Shown: positions 35,607 through 45,429, numbered from the stretch's first letter. The stretch is 64,000 bases of DNA from Cyclobacteriaceae bacterium (GCA_028278225.1 JANQEU010000104.1:434001-498000), one strand, 5' to 3'. The notes: a model not told the origin generated them from the sequence alone. Program-made: numbers and translations.

Positions 35607-38600
35607 TTAAAAGTTGTCAAGACTTACTTCCAGTTCCAGTTCCACAGCCATGTCATTTATACCGTCTTCCTTAGTACATTCTTCATCGGCCGACCTGATG
35701 ACATGGATTTTATGGTCAACTGCAGAAATCAGCACACTCCTTGAATTCGCGGGCTCGGCAATTTCAATATCAGATTTCACCTCGAATTCCGCTTCTTTGG
35801 TGACAAATCCTTTCAGGGTGATCATCATCTCCCCGATGCCCTCATTTTCATGGAAAAACTTGAAATCGGTAACAAAATCAACATAATGCTGATTTTCAAT
35901 GAATTCCAGAATTGCCGATTTATATATCTTCCCGCCGAATACAATGTCTTTCCCATCATCAAATGTCCACGGTGTCAAAAACCTGCGAATGTCTTCGCTG
36001 AGCTTTTGCGTATAGAATCCTTCGTCCATACCCTCACTGAATGCCACATTGAATTCCACCCTGACTTCCTGGTAATTGGGGTTAATAACTTCCAATTCCA
36101 CCGAGGGTGAGATGAATTGCTGAAGGTACTTTTTGATCTCCGACAACGTTTTCAGCGATACTTTGGGAGCAAAGAAGTCCACAGCTTTCCTGTTCTTTAC
36201 ATTGGGTACGACGACCAACGTAACATGTCCCGGGGCGAACTCAGATGTGTAGTCCGTATGATTCAGGCATTTCACCTTATAAATGGACGGGAATCGATCA
36301 AGGACCAGTCGTTCATAGTCCCATGAAGTGATGGCCCTGCTTTTGTGTCTTAAGCGCTCACCTACTCTTGTAAAGAACATTTCGTCTTCTTCCGAAACTT
36401 TACCCCCATAAGAGGCGTAGGGCTGACTTACTGTTTTGATCGCAGGATCTTTCACAGCCATTTTGGAAATCCTTCCGGACTCCAAAGCTGTTTTCAGGTG
36501 ATCAGAATGATTATTTTGGTCATCAAAACTGCATAAAACCGCCTGGGTATGAATATCGATGATCCTACTGATCCCTTCCACGGAGTCCGCTTCGCCCCGT
36601 ATCCAGTGCAAATTGGATGGCATCAGCGTGTGATCCAGGGTTGCGTCATCCGGAATTTGAAACTCCACGATACCCGAGATCTGCAAGGACAAAGTAGTAT
36701 CGGACAGCACCCTGGATTGGAGCGGGATCCACCGGTTGTCGCTTAGATAACTCCAGCGAAGATCAGTTTTAACCGGCTCTGCAGTTCCATCAACCGTCTG
36801 GAACAGTATGGCAAGATTCTGAGGAGGATCCAGGTCTCTTATACCCAGGTAAAAGTATCCTTCGCGATCATAGGCAGGCAATATGGAAACCTGCCCGGTT
36901 TCCCGGATCTTCCTGAGACCAAAAGGTTCAATGTGGAAGAAAGAGTTTTGGCCGGCGTGAGATGAAAACTCCAGTGAATCTGTTGCCTCATAATGTAAAC
37001 AAACGGACTTCAAAGTAGGTGTGTATGGGGCGTTGGGCAAATTCCCGTCTTCGCCCAACATTATTTTTTGCGCATATATCTTCGGGTATTCGGTGTGACC
37101 GAAGGCGCTGAAATCGGTTATTGAGCCGGTTGAAATAACAGGTTCTCTTAATTCCAGTTTGACAAATCCATTGACACTGGTATGGTCATATTTTGCGAGA
37201 TCCTTATAGTTGTAGTTTGGATCATATTTGTAGTCGATCACTCCTTTTTCCCTGTCAATCAGGATCTTAATACCTGGAAACTCCTCGCCGGTTCCCTCAC
37301 CCTCCACTCCTTTCTTTAGGATTTTCATGGATTTCTCGTGCTCCACTTTTGTCTTAAGGGTTTTCACAGATTTCTCCGTGATCTCCGACTTATCTCCCTT
37401 AGTACCTGACTGCTCTTTTTCGAAAAGTGAAAGCAAGGGTGCCCCGGTTTTAGTGTGCCATTGTTTATCGTAGAGTACAGCGGCTTCTGCCTTGAAGCTG
37501 TCATTAGTCAACACTGTACTATCAGCCAGGTAATTGGTATAGTGATCCTGAAAACGCGAAGGAAGATCCATCCATTCCATTTCGAGATCCAGGGCTGTAA
37601 CTTGTTTTCTGAATATTTCATTGCTTCCTATATAAAAGGAAGATCCGATAATTGGTGAAGGACCGAACGGTTGAAAAGGTTTCCCCGGATCCAACACGGT
37701 CTGATCATTCTGCAACACCAGGTCACGTACATTCTCAACATTAACCGAAAGGTCAATTTTGGTAGAAGTTATCTTTGAAAACTTTGATAACATCCTGCTG
37801 GGAGTACCTTTCAAAATAAACTTCATGACAGGAGTCCGAATGTGGTATTTTTCGAGAAAGATGTCCTCACGATAAGGCAAAATGGCCCCTTCACTCTCCG
37901 GAATTTCAACACTAAACCCGATCTGACCAGGCACGGAAATATCAGTACTCAATGCAAAAGGTCCTATCCACCCTTCCTCTCCCGTAAAATAAACCTGCAG
38001 CTTGCCTTCCAGATCTTCTTCCCGGAACTGAAACGAATCGCTAAATCTGAATACGCATCTGACGGTCCTCAATCCTTCTTTCAGAAGCAGTACAGGTGAA
38101 GAAATGGCAAATCCTATTGTCGCATTTTGCATTGTTCTTGCAGCAGCCGGAAGATTGATCTGACGCTCACCGAAAGGTTTCCACCCTTTGGACGGGTCAT
38201 CCAGGTCCTCTCCCGACCCGTCCTTTGAATTAGCAACTGGCGCCGCCCAAAGCATATGATAAGGTTCCGGTTCTATTTCCTTTTCTTCATTTCCGGGAGA
38301 GTTTTTCTTCACGATGTCTTCAATCTCGGGAAATATCTCATCCATGAAAACACTTCTAACTTCAGCTATTTGTGATTTATTGACAACCAGATCTTTTAAT
38401 GTTTTGTAGAAAAGCTCCTTACCCAGATCGTCTTTTCCGGCTTTGAGGGCAGTACCTGCCGGAATAATATTTTTGTCAAAGTTTTTAGCCAGTTCAAATA
38501 TGACAGGGACAAGGTCGGGAATGGCTTTTTTTTCACCGAGCCCAAGAACGTCCTTGTAGTAGAATGTCAGGTGCTTCTCAAGCAGCGAATTCAAGTCTGT

Positions 38601-38876
38601 TTGTGCAAACCTGAAACAATGAAGAAATGACAGGAACAATGCATAATGGGGATTACACGGATCCTGGTCTTCGAAGAAAGACTGCCAATTTCCGTTAACA
38701 TTGTTGTTTAAGTCATAGTATGGGATACTTGATGCAAGCCGACTCGTAAAATCAATCAACTCTTTTCGATTTCGCTCATCGATTTTGACGTACTCGCGAT
38801 TGAGCGTTGGGATCATTCGTTTGTCCTGGCTGGTCCCATCCCTTACCACATTCGATATTTCCTGTCTTTCAAACAT
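35607..38876 (-). CDS. eCIS baseplate protein (Afp11-like, baseplate J family)
   Basis: About 1089 residues from the ATG at 38876, whose ATGTTTGA overlaps the gp25 stop; ATG at 38888 is an alternative. The C-terminal part has the family motifs RLRHKSRAITSWDYERLVL, FPSIYKVKCLNH and FLTPWTFDDGKDIVFGGKIY, as in T4 gp6-like wedge proteins. A lysine/glutamate-rich insertion at about 482-535 (EKSVKTLKTKVEHEKSMKIL) is absent from the locus 2 copy. Together with the Afp12-like protein it builds the baseplate wedges around the spike. Confidence 0.9.
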   Translation of the reverse strand: MFERQEISNVVRDGTSQDKRMIPTLNREYVKIDERNRKELIDFTSRLASSIPYYDLNNNVNGNWQSFFEDQDPCNPHYALFLSFLHCFRFAQTDLNSLLEKHLTFYYKDVLGLGEKKAIPDLVPVIFELAKNFDKNIIPAGTALKAGKDDLGKELFYKTLKDLVVNKSQIAEVRSVFMDEIFPEIEDIVKKNSPGNEEKEIEPEPYHMLWAAPVANSKDGSGEDLDDPSKGWKPFGERQINLPAAARTMQNATIGFAISSPVLLLKEGLRTVRCVFRFSDSFQFREEDLEGKLQVYFTGEEGWIGPFALSTDISVPGQIGFSVEIPESEGAILPYREDIFLEKYHIRTPVMKFILKGTPSRMLSKFSKITSTKIDLSVNVENVRDLVLQNDQTVLDPGKPFQPFGPSPIIGSSFYIGSNEIFRKQVTALDLEMEWMDLPSRFQDHYTNYLADSTVLTNDSFKAEAAVLYDKQWHTKTGAPLLSLFEKEQSGTKGDKSEITEKSVKTLKTKVEHEKSMKILKKGVEGEGTGEEFPGIKILIDREKGVIDYKYDPNYNYKDLAKYDHTSVNGFVKLELREPVISTGSITDFSAFGHTEYPKIYAQKIMLGEDGNLPNAPYTPTLKSVCLHYEATDSLEFSSHAGQNSFFHIEPFGLRKIRETGQVSILPAYDREGYFYLGIRDLDPPQNLAILFQTVDGTAEPVKTDLRWSYLSDNRWIPLQSRVLSDTTLSLQISGIVEFQIPDDATLDHTLMPSNLHWIRGEADSVEGISRIIDIHTQAVLCSFDDQNNHSDHLKTALESGRISKMAVKDPAIKTVSQPYASYGGKVSEEDEMFFTRVGERLRHKSRAITSWDYERLVLDRFPSIYKVKCLNHTDYTSEFAPGHVTLVVVPNVKNRKAVDFFAPKVSLKTLSEIKKYLQQFISPSVELEVINPNYQEVRVEFNVAFSEGMDEGFYTQKLSEDIRRFLTPWTFDDGKDIVFGGKIYKSAILEFIENQHYVDFVTDFKFFHENEGIGEMMITLKGFVTKEAEFEVKSDIEIAEPANSRSVLISAVDHKIHVIRSADEECTKEDGINDMAVELELEVSLDNF

Positions 38877-39282
38877 TTGTTCCCTCATTCAGATAAAATG
38901 GAAAGACCAGATTGTTGCGGGCATTTGTCTCTTTGATGATGTACTCGATGGATATCAGTATTACTCCTTCCGACATCTGTTCTTCAAGTTTTATTTCTTC
39001 AGCCGTTATCCGTGGTTCGTAAAGTAAGATGGCAGTCCCGATCAGCTCTTTCATGTGCGTTTTCAGTGTCAAAGTGATCGGTTCATAAAGAAGCGGGGTC
39101 AGATCACAACCATAATCCAGTTGCATGATCCGTTCACCCGGTCTTGTCGAAAGCAGTACTTCAAGGCTTTGGTTGATATCATCTTCCTGTTCAGAAATAA
39201 GCACCTGGCTCATTTCCGCTAAAAAGGACGGTGGAAATTGCCATCCCCTGCCTAAAAAAGATTGTTCCTGTGTTGTACTCAT
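38869..39282 (-). CDS. eCIS baseplate gp25-like protein (Afp9-like)
   Basis: A 137-residue protein from the ATG at 39282 (TGATG overlap with the PAAR stop). It matches the gp25/IraD lysozyme-like fold of inner baseplates: SFLGRGWQFPPSF, DINQSLEVLLSTRPGERIMQ with the conserved LxTxxGER motif, DYGCDL and EPRITAEEIKLEE. It initiates sheath polymerisation at the baseplate. The order PAAR, gp25, Afp11 is the same in locus 2. Confidence 0.93.
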   Translation of the reverse strand: MSTTQEQSFLGRGWQFPPSFLAEMSQVLISEQEDDINQSLEVLLSTRPGERIMQLDYGCDLTPLLYEPITLTLKTHMKELIGTAILLYEPRITAEEIKLEEQMSEGVILISIEYIIKETNARNNLVFPFYLNEGTNV

Positions 39283-39572
39283 CAACCTCCAATTTGAACT
39301 GTAGGACATCCCAAAGCTATGGATCCGCCATGTGCAGTTGTATCTCCCATCCTGGCTGCCGGCATACCACCTATCATCACCGTTCCCGATCCCATGGCAA
39401 TGGAATCAGGCGGGCCAACACACGTGACCATATCCCCTACCCGGGCAGCAGGCATACCTCCTATCAAAACTGTGGGTTCTCCCGGAGGATTTACAGGTCC
39501 GCCTACATGAGGTACAGGTCCCGTACTCATCGGGCAATTGTGCATGTCTCCTACTCTTGCTGCTGCCGGCAT
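39282..39572 (-). CDS. eCIS PAAR-repeat spike tip
   Basis: A 96-residue protein made of three PAAR motifs: MPAAARVGDMHNCP, GMPAARVGDMVTC and GMPAARMGDTTAHGG, each followed by a short beta stretch (TVLIGG, TVMIGG, TVQIGG). Histidines and cysteines fit the zinc site of PAAR tips. It caps the VgrG-like spike, whose gene starts 7 bases downstream. Confidence 0.95.
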   Translation of the reverse strand: MPAAARVGDMHNCPMSTGPVPHVGGPVNPPGEPTVLIGGMPAARVGDMVTCVGPPDSIAMGSGTVMIGGMPAARMGDTTAHGGSIALGCPTVQIGG

Positions 39573-39579
39573 AACTCAA

Positions 39580-41328
39580 TCAATTTATTTGAACCAATGA
39601 TCCTTTCAGAACGGCCGTTGCACCGGTTGATACTTCTGCGCCGGCGCTGCCTTCGGCCTTAAATTCGGCTGAAGCCGCCTGCTCTATATTCGTCCCTTCC
39701 AGTTTGATATCTCCACTGGCCTTCAACTGAAGATCCGCCGAACTCTCGATGACAATTCCATCTGCACTTAGCTCAATCTTGCTGCCTCCCATATCCTCGA
39801 TCACCACGGATTCCTCATCGTCACTCATTGTCAGCTTATTGCCTCCCGGCGTTTCGATGGAAATACTTTTCTTATCATCGTCAAACATCACTTTCAATTC
39901 ACTCCTGGTGACAATCCCTTTCTCATTATTCTCGTCATCCGGGGTTAAAGGAGGTGCATTTGTGCTGCTATGCAGCGTTCCCAAAACGACCGGATTTCTC
40001 GGATCGTCATTCAGAAAACCGAGTACCACTTCATCTCCGACCTCGGGGAGAAAGAAAACACCCCTGTCTTTACCCGCATCAGGACTGGCGAATCTCGCCC
40101 AGAGACCGTCCTCTTCCGTACTTGCCATAGGCATTTTAACCAGTATCCTGCTTTCACCATCCGGATCCTCACCCAACTGTGTTACTGTGCCCAATTGCAG
40201 CCCGGAGACAGCCGGAACGATCCCGGCAGCAGGTGCATCTACAATATCAGGTTCGGACTTGAACCACGACGGAGATAACCCGAACTGGATATCCGTCAGC
40301 CAGTTACCACTTTGGATGGAATGTTTCACTCCACTGACAAATGCCGTTCCATTGAAACGGTCCCCCAGCCCTTCCAGCCCAATGGTATCACCCGGTTTGA
40401 TCTTCGCGTACCCCTGAAACCTGGCCCTGCCTCTATGGCCGGACAGGCTGCTTTTCAGCATACAGGCGTCTGACCAGGCCTGTAATTCCTGATCGTTAAT
40501 GATACCGGCATGCTGCAAATCGTAAGAAGTAAGACCAATCACATCAGCCAGATCGGTACCGGCCAAATTCCCGGGAGGCTTTGTACCCGGGTCAGTGCCA
40601 TCGGAACTTACCAGGTCTTGCGAAGCAGGATCCCAGGCGGAACTTTTAACTGAGGAAAATTGTGTCCTGGCATCAATTTCACCCTCAAATTCCACCAATG
40701 TCCCACCATACACGACACTGAATCCAGGCTTGGTGCTTGTTTTCGGTTTTTGTACTTTTAGCTTTCCGTCATCTGCCAGTACAGTCAGGCCATTAGACTC
40801 TGCCCGGGTGACAATGAAATCCCAGTCAGTTGCATAATACTGGACCATTTCTTTATGCTTCACCGAGGTTGCATCTACTTCGGTAGACAGTCCGTAATTT
40901 CCGGCCAGTTCTTCTATCACTTCACTGTCCTTTACTTCATAAAAAATGCCGTTTTTCCGGCCTATGGTGAGCTTGATAGCCTCATCCCTGCAATCTATCA
41001 CCAATTCTGAAGGCCGGCCCTGCCTGACTTTGATACCGTGCCTGACAATGATGCCCTTAAAGATCAATTCGTCTTTGGACTGATATCCGGCACTAATTTC
41101 AATTTTGGCTCCCGGTATGAAATCAGAAGAACTGCTGATCCCAAAGTCTTCTTTGGATGAATCCCCGTCTTTTAGTACTACCTGCGCCGATGGAATCCGA
41201 TTGAGTTCCTTGCTGGTGGAAATACTGACTACGACATGCGTGTCCTTTATTTTATTCCCATCCACCTTAATGGCAAAAGTGGCCAGCTCAGTGGTTTGCT
41301 TGTTCGGTATGGTACGATCCTTGGCCAT
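39580..41328 (-). CDS. eCIS central spike, VgrG-like (Afp8-like)
   Basis: A 582-residue protein. The first 330 residues are a gp27-like hub (FIPGAKIEISAGYQSKDELI, VIDCRDEAIKLTIGRKNG, YATDWDFIVTRAE). A gp5-like OB domain follows (VTQLGEDPDGESRILVKMP, GLWARFASPDAG, PEVGDEVVLGFLNDDPRNPV), then a repetitive beta needle rich in ELS/IES repeats ending KGSLVQIN. Stop and start codons overlap with the neighbouring LysM gene (TGATG). Confidence 0.93.
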   Translation of the reverse strand: MAKDRTIPNKQTTELATFAIKVDGNKIKDTHVVVSISTSKELNRIPSAQVVLKDGDSSKEDFGISSSSDFIPGAKIEISAGYQSKDELIFKGIIVRHGIKVRQGRPSELVIDCRDEAIKLTIGRKNGIFYEVKDSEVIEELAGNYGLSTEVDATSVKHKEMVQYYATDWDFIVTRAESNGLTVLADDGKLKVQKPKTSTKPGFSVVYGGTLVEFEGEIDARTQFSSVKSSAWDPASQDLVSSDGTDPGTKPPGNLAGTDLADVIGLTSYDLQHAGIINDQELQAWSDACMLKSSLSGHRGRARFQGYAKIKPGDTIGLEGLGDRFNGTAFVSGVKHSIQSGNWLTDIQFGLSPSWFKSEPDIVDAPAAGIVPAVSGLQLGTVTQLGEDPDGESRILVKMPMASTEEDGLWARFASPDAGKDRGVFFLPEVGDEVVLGFLNDDPRNPVVLGTLHSSTNAPPLTPDDENNEKGIVTRSELKVMFDDDKKSISIETPGGNKLTMSDDEESVVIEDMGGSKIELSADGIVIESSADLQLKASGDIKLEGTNIEQAASAEFKAEGSAGAEVSTGATAVLKGSLVQIN

Positions 41329-41990
41329 CAGGCAGACTTTTGAACAGGCGGAAAGAAGATCTTCTGACCCGGCTTGAGATGTCGAAAATTTTTCAATTTA
41401 TTGTACCGGGCCACTTCCATATAAAATGAAGGATCGCCGTAAATTCTACGGGTCATCAATGGCAGGGTATCTCCCGCCTGCACTTCTCTGATATGTGTGA
41501 GATCAGGAGAGGATTTGCCTTCTTTTGTAACCCGCAATTTGTCATCAATAGATCTCACGAAGGTAGCATTGGCTTTTGCACGGATCGGACTCCCTTCAGG
41601 GGTAAATAACGTGTATGTGATCTTCAAACTTTTAAGACGGACCTTCATGAGAAAATCTCCCCATTCAATCTGAAGGAAATTGGGCTGATGGGTTTTCCCC
41701 TGGATATACAGCGCTACCTTCTTGAAATCTTCAATCTGTTTTATTACCGGCTTAGAGAAGGGATCAACTACACCAGTGTCATCAAAGATGAGGTCAAGGG
41801 TAAAAACACCCGATTCAATCGCATTGAACTTCTTTTCCTTCTCCTGGGTATTGGGTGCTTTCGTTTCTTCGAATTTGATGTCAACGTTCTCAACAATCTG
41901 CTGGGGGTTGAACAAAACTTCGTAGGTTTTCCCCTTGTTTTTGTACTCCTGGTCCTCGTAGGCTATGATCTTTAGTTTCTCAAGACTCAT
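41328..41990 (-). CDS. eCIS LysM-type tube-baseplate adaptor (Afp7-like)
   Basis: A 220-residue protein with a gp53/tube-initiator-like N-terminus (YEVLFNPQQIVENVDIKF, FTLDLIFDDTGVVDP) and a C-terminal LysM-like segment (LTHIREVQAGDTLPLMTRRI, ending LKPGQKIFFPPV). In Afp/PVC such proteins bridge tube and baseplate. It overlaps the DUF5908 gene by ATGA and the spike gene by one base. Confidence 0.9.
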   Translation of the reverse strand: MSLEKLKIIAYEDQEYKNKGKTYEVLFNPQQIVENVDIKFEETKAPNTQEKEKKFNAIESGVFTLDLIFDDTGVVDPFSKPVIKQIEDFKKVALYIQGKTHQPNFLQIEWGDFLMKVRLKSLKITYTLFTPEGSPIRAKANATFVRSIDDKLRVTKEGKSSPDLTHIREVQAGDTLPLMTRRIYGDPSFYMEVARYNKLKNFRHLKPGQKIFFPPVQKSA

Positions 41991-42151
41991 CTTTCTTTCT
42001 CTTCTTTTAGTATTTCAAGTACCCGGTCTACACATTCACTTACGATCAGATCAACATTATCTTCATTGCCTGACGGCTGCTCTCCCAAAGGATCTCCCTG
42101 ATCTTCCGATATGGTAGTTTTCACCACGACTTGTTTTATTACTAACGGCAT
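41987..42151 (-). CDS. DUF5908-type small eCIS protein (Afp6-position)
   Basis: A 54-residue protein missed by length filters. It starts MPLVIKQVVVKTTISE and ends VDLIVSECVDRVLEILKEEK. Stop overlaps the LysM start (ATGA), and its start lies 2 bases after the second tube gene. The locus 2 gene at 52096-52242 has the same ends (MPVEIKELEIKT and ECIDRVLEILKEK), which confirms both as real. DUF5908 proteins occur at this place in eCIS operons; their role is not firmly known. Confidence 0.88.
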   Translation of the reverse strand: MPLVIKQVVVKTTISEDQGDPLGEQPSGNEDNVDLIVSECVDRVLEILKEEKER

Positions 42152-42153
42152 GA

Positions 42154-42597
42154 TCAACTGCTCATAACGGTGAAATACTGATAATTGAGTTTTATGGTCT
42201 CAACGACAATGGAATTTTCCATTGCATTGAAATCCGAAACTGACCAGTGCGTCGGGTAAGCCTTAACGACGTTCCATTTCATAATGTAGCTGTGATTCTC
42301 GTTAAGAAGCTTTATGCTGATATCAGTCGGTATGAAAATGAAATCCTCAATAGCATCTTTGCACCACATGATCAGGGCGGAATCCTTGAAGAGACCTCTT
42401 TTAAGGGTCAATTCGGAGTACTTGGTCCGTACCGGCAATTTGTGAACAAACCGGTTTTCTCCACCTTCGACAACATCCTCGGTATCCAGTGTGACTGAAA
42501 GGCCTGAGATATCGCGAAACAGTACATCGTTATTTGGAAACGGTAATCCAAAGGATACTGAAAAATGGAATCCAGGTGGAGGATAGTACGGTTTCAC
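42154..42597 (-). CDS. eCIS second tube protein (Afp5-like)
   Basis: A 147-residue tail-tube fold protein: FHFSVSFGLPFPNNDVLFRD, ISGLSV, GENRFVHKLP, YSELTLKRGLFKDSALIMW and WNVVKAYPTHWSVSDFN are the standard tube motifs. It starts with GTG at 42597, as no closer ATG exists. It is more divergent from the first tube protein (42606-43031) and probably forms the ring next to the baseplate, as described for Afp5/Pvc5. Confidence 0.9.
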   Translation of the reverse strand: MKPYYPPPGFHFSVSFGLPFPNNDVLFRDISGLSVTLDTEDVVEGGENRFVHKLPVRTKYSELTLKRGLFKDSALIMWCKDAIEDFIFIPTDISIKLLNENHSYIMKWNVVKAYPTHWSVSDFNAMENSIVVETIKLNYQYFTVMSS

Positions 42598-42605
42598 GGA
42601 TCAGG

Positions 42606-43031
42606 TTATTCCATTTTTACACCTTCATGCACCAGTTCCACCGTCTCGACCGCAACGCTGTTATCATCAGCTTTCAGTCCGGGTCCTTCGACCTTGACCG
42701 GCCAGGCCTGGGTCACTTTCCACGTACGAACAGGCTCATGGGATTCATTGAGGAGGGAAATGGTGAGATCTCTCCTTTCCGGTTCATTCATTTTTGTGGT
42801 GTTCAGCCAGTCATAGAACTCGTTGTCACCTTCCATGATACCTCTTTTCAAGGTGATGTTGCTGTATTTCTTCAGGCCCGGCATCTTGATTTTTGTAAAT
42901 TCATTATCCGCGCCATGGCGATATTCTATCGGATCCGTTTCAATCGTCAGCCCGGAAACTTCCGAAAAGCCAACATTTGTTCCTCCCCAGCCCACTGTGT
43001 AGTGAAATACGGGTAATGGATACTTTTCCAT
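42606..43031 (-). CDS. eCIS major inner tube protein (Afp1-like)
   Basis: A 141-residue T4 gp19-like tube protein: YPLPVFHYTVGWGGTNVGFS, EVSGLTIETDPIEYRHG, FTKIKMPGLKKYSNITLKRG, WKVTQAWPVKVEGP. Very similar to the locus 2 protein at 51212-51643. It stacks as hexameric rings to form the lumen that carries cargo. It follows the sheath gene by 34 bases. Confidence 0.95.
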   Translation of the reverse strand: MEKYPLPVFHYTVGWGGTNVGFSEVSGLTIETDPIEYRHGADNEFTKIKMPGLKKYSNITLKRGIMEGDNEFYDWLNTTKMNEPERRDLTISLLNESHEPVRTWKVTQAWPVKVEGPGLKADDNSVAVETVELVHEGVKME

Positions 43032-43065
43032 AATATATTTTAGTTAAAGTGTTTAAATCTGTTAA

Positions 43066-44643
43066 TTACGATTCCTGGATCTTGTGAGAAAATCTAAGGA
43101 TGATGAACTCTGCCGGACGAACGGCGGCCATGCCTATCTCGATGATCATTCTGCCTTCCAGAATATCCTGGGATGTCATGGTGGTCCCTAATCCAACATT
43201 CACATAAAATGCATCCTCGGGCACTGCCCCGGCTAATGCTCCGGCTTTCCAGAGGCCAACCAGGTAGTTCTCGATCATGGCTTTTACCTTGACCCAGGTA
43301 TTGGCATCATTTGGTTCAAAAACCACCCACGCCGAAGATTTCTTGACTGACTCCTCCACCATGTTGAAAAATCGCCTTACAGGGACATATCGCCACTCAT
43401 TGCTGTTTCCATCCAATGTGCGCGATCCCCAAACCAATACACCTTTACCAATAAAAGCGCGTATCGCATTGATTGACTTTCCGCCATTTACATCCACATT
43501 CAGGCTTTCCTGATCATCATTGGTGATTTTGATAGTTGGCTTTATAACATTTGTCAAACCTATATTTGCCGGCGCTTTCCAGACGCCCCTGTCATTGTCG
43601 ACTTTTGCATAAATTCCGGCCATTGCGCTACTTGGTGGAAGCACCACCGGAAAAGCAGTTATTTCCTTGGATATTTGGTTGTAGAGTTGGTTGTTGGAAG
43701 CCTTTACATCCCCAAGGTTAATAGTGGAGCTATCGCTTTTTATGGTGGCCAGCTTGACAATGTTGTCAGCCTTTTTCCCGCTTATGCCAACTTCCGTTAA
43801 AACACTCCTAAAGTTGCTTTCGGAATCAAATAGTTTGTCCCAGAATACATTCCCCGCATCCACGTAGGCCTGTAATTTATTCTTGTCCGCCGCATCCAGA
43901 TCCGTTTCGGTGCCTGTCAATTTATATTCAACTTTCTTTGTGGCTGTGGTGCCTGTAACTGCCACATCATCATTGATATAGTGATATGTCAAGGATGTTT
44001 CCAGGTAGGGATGATAAGCAGCCCCATACATCAGATCATTCGACAGCTTGTTTCTAAGTGTTGAAACCGAGACATCAGAAGTTCCCGATGCTCTTACATC
44101 CACAATAACAAAGCGGTCTCCCAACTTTTTACACTGGGAAAGCGCAGCATTATGAACATCATAGTAAAACTGGTCATCCAGACTAAATGCATCCGGGAAG
44201 AGGATCAATGTAGGTTCATCTTCTTTTGCAATCTGTGATAAACCTGATAGCAGATCCGTTTTGGAAATTGCTGTTTTCGCACCACTGGTCACGTATTTGC
44301 CAACTGAGGCTATGAAACAATCGCCACCTCCGTTTGCAAAGAACATTTGCATGGCATAATGCATGGCAAAGCTCGGCATGTTACTGGTTTTGGAAGTCAC
44401 AATCGTTCCACTGTCAGTAACATTTACTGTAATATCTGTCTCCGGATAGGGTCCTCCAAAATATGTCTCGTATTCGAGCATCGAGGAGATCTTCTTGGGC
44501 TCTGTTATGGCCGCTCCGTTTTCCTCTGCTATCTCCGTATAACCGATAAAGGCCGGAATAGCGGTTTCTACCTGGGCAACCGATGCAGGAAGCTTACTGA
44601 TCTCCTCTACATATACCCCGGGTGTTTTGTAAGTAGACGCCAT
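43066..44643 (-). CDS. eCIS contractile sheath protein
   Basis: A 525-residue sheath subunit: TYKTPGVYVEEISKLPASVA at the N-terminus, GVWKAPANIGL, GKGVLVWGSRTLDGNSNEWR, YVPVRRFFNMVEESVKKSS and PAEFIILRFSHKIQ at the C-terminus. Only one sheath gene is present, unlike the three in Afp/PVC. It is 56 residues longer than the locus 2 sheath; the extra length falls in a surface-type middle domain (about 225-310). Confidence 0.96.
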   Translation of the reverse strand: MASTYKTPGVYVEEISKLPASVAQVETAIPAFIGYTEIAEENGAAITEPKKISSMLEYETYFGGPYPETDITVNVTDSGTIVTSKTSNMPSFAMHYAMQMFFANGGGDCFIASVGKYVTSGAKTAISKTDLLSGLSQIAKEDEPTLILFPDAFSLDDQFYYDVHNAALSQCKKLGDRFVIVDVRASGTSDVSVSTLRNKLSNDLMYGAAYHPYLETSLTYHYINDDVAVTGTTATKKVEYKLTGTETDLDAADKNKLQAYVDAGNVFWDKLFDSESNFRSVLTEVGISGKKADNIVKLATIKSDSSTINLGDVKASNNQLYNQISKEITAFPVVLPPSSAMAGIYAKVDNDRGVWKAPANIGLTNVIKPTIKITNDDQESLNVDVNGGKSINAIRAFIGKGVLVWGSRTLDGNSNEWRYVPVRRFFNMVEESVKKSSAWVVFEPNDANTWVKVKAMIENYLVGLWKAGALAGAVPEDAFYVNVGLGTTMTSQDILEGRMIIEIGMAAVRPAEFIILRFSHKIQES

Positions 44644-44649
44644 TTTGTT

Positions 44650-45306
44650 TTAGTTTTTATTGTCAATTTTCTTTTGTTTCTTTTCAATTCTCCCGATTGA
44701 TTGCAATTCCACCTCCTCCAGTGTTTTGTCAAATGGGTTTTTAGACCTGACCCTGACTTTCTTGATTTTCCGGACATCCCCTATTTCCAGGTCGGAATCA
44801 ATAACGAGGATCTTCATTTTATAGATCAGGGAAGGTGCGTATTTTGCTCCAAGCGCTCCCCACAGCTGATTTATCTGTTCGAAATTGGGTGTATACAACT
44901 CAAAGATCAGTTTGCCCGGTGGCTGGTCCTCATCCGAATTATCTGGTACGAAAACATTATTTCGCTGAAAGAAGGAAACGACATGAGAGAGGAACTTGAG
45001 ATCTTCTTCATAATCACTGAAATGCGTTACAAAGAGCAGGTACAGGTTCAATGTCAGGTCAGCATTTCTTTTTGAAAATGAGCCATTTTTGGGTATCATC
45101 TTGTAAGCCTGACGGTTGGCAACCTTCTCTTCTTCAACATTTACCAGCGAACACAGGACGGTGTTTTGAGGGAGGTGATCCACACTGCCATCCTGTTTGA
45201 CAAGGTTGGTGAGTTTCACTCTTTTTTCACCATTGACCTCAGCAAGGATATCCTTGACGTAGCGGTCAAGTTGATTGCATGTGAACGTTACAGCCTTATG
45301 GATCAA
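44650..45306 (-). CDS. eCIS tube-terminating cap protein (Pvc16_N/DUF4255)
   Basis: A 218-residue protein of the family that caps the distal end of tube and sheath in PVC and Afp (Afp16). Motifs: KLTNLVKQDGSVDHL, TVLCSLVNVEEEKVAN, LTLNLYLLFVTHFSDYEEDL and LWGALGAKYAPSLIYKMKIL. It aligns from its first residues with the locus 2 copy (ATG start), which supports a TTG start at 45306. It is the first machine gene of the locus 1 operon, 123 bases after the LuxR-type gene. Confidence 0.93.
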   Translation of the reverse strand: MIHKAVTFTCNQLDRYVKDILAEVNGEKRVKLTNLVKQDGSVDHLPQNTVLCSLVNVEEEKVANRQAYKMIPKNGSFSKRNADLTLNLYLLFVTHFSDYEEDLKFLSHVVSFFQRNNVFVPDNSDEDQPPGKLIFELYTPNFEQINQLWGALGAKYAPSLIYKMKILVIDSDLEIGDVRKIKKVRVRSKNPFDKTLEEVELQSIGRIEKKQKKIDNKN

Positions 45307-45429
45307 TGCTGAGGGCCTTTTGGTGAAAAGCTAAAGGTTATAACTTATGGGGCAATTTTCAATCCCCATTTTTGGCTATTTTTCACGGTGAGACAGCCCG
45401 CGCCAGGTCAAATTCCCATTAAATCCGGG

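Noticed and set aside
39749-40417. 222-codon plus-strand open frame
   Set aside because: Antisense of the VgrG-like spike gene, Ser/Pro-rich without recognisable structure.
45307-45429. Promoter for the locus 1 structural operon in the gap after the LuxR-type gene
   Set aside because: I see only weak partial matches to TAnnTTTG without a spaced -33 element, so I do not report a site.
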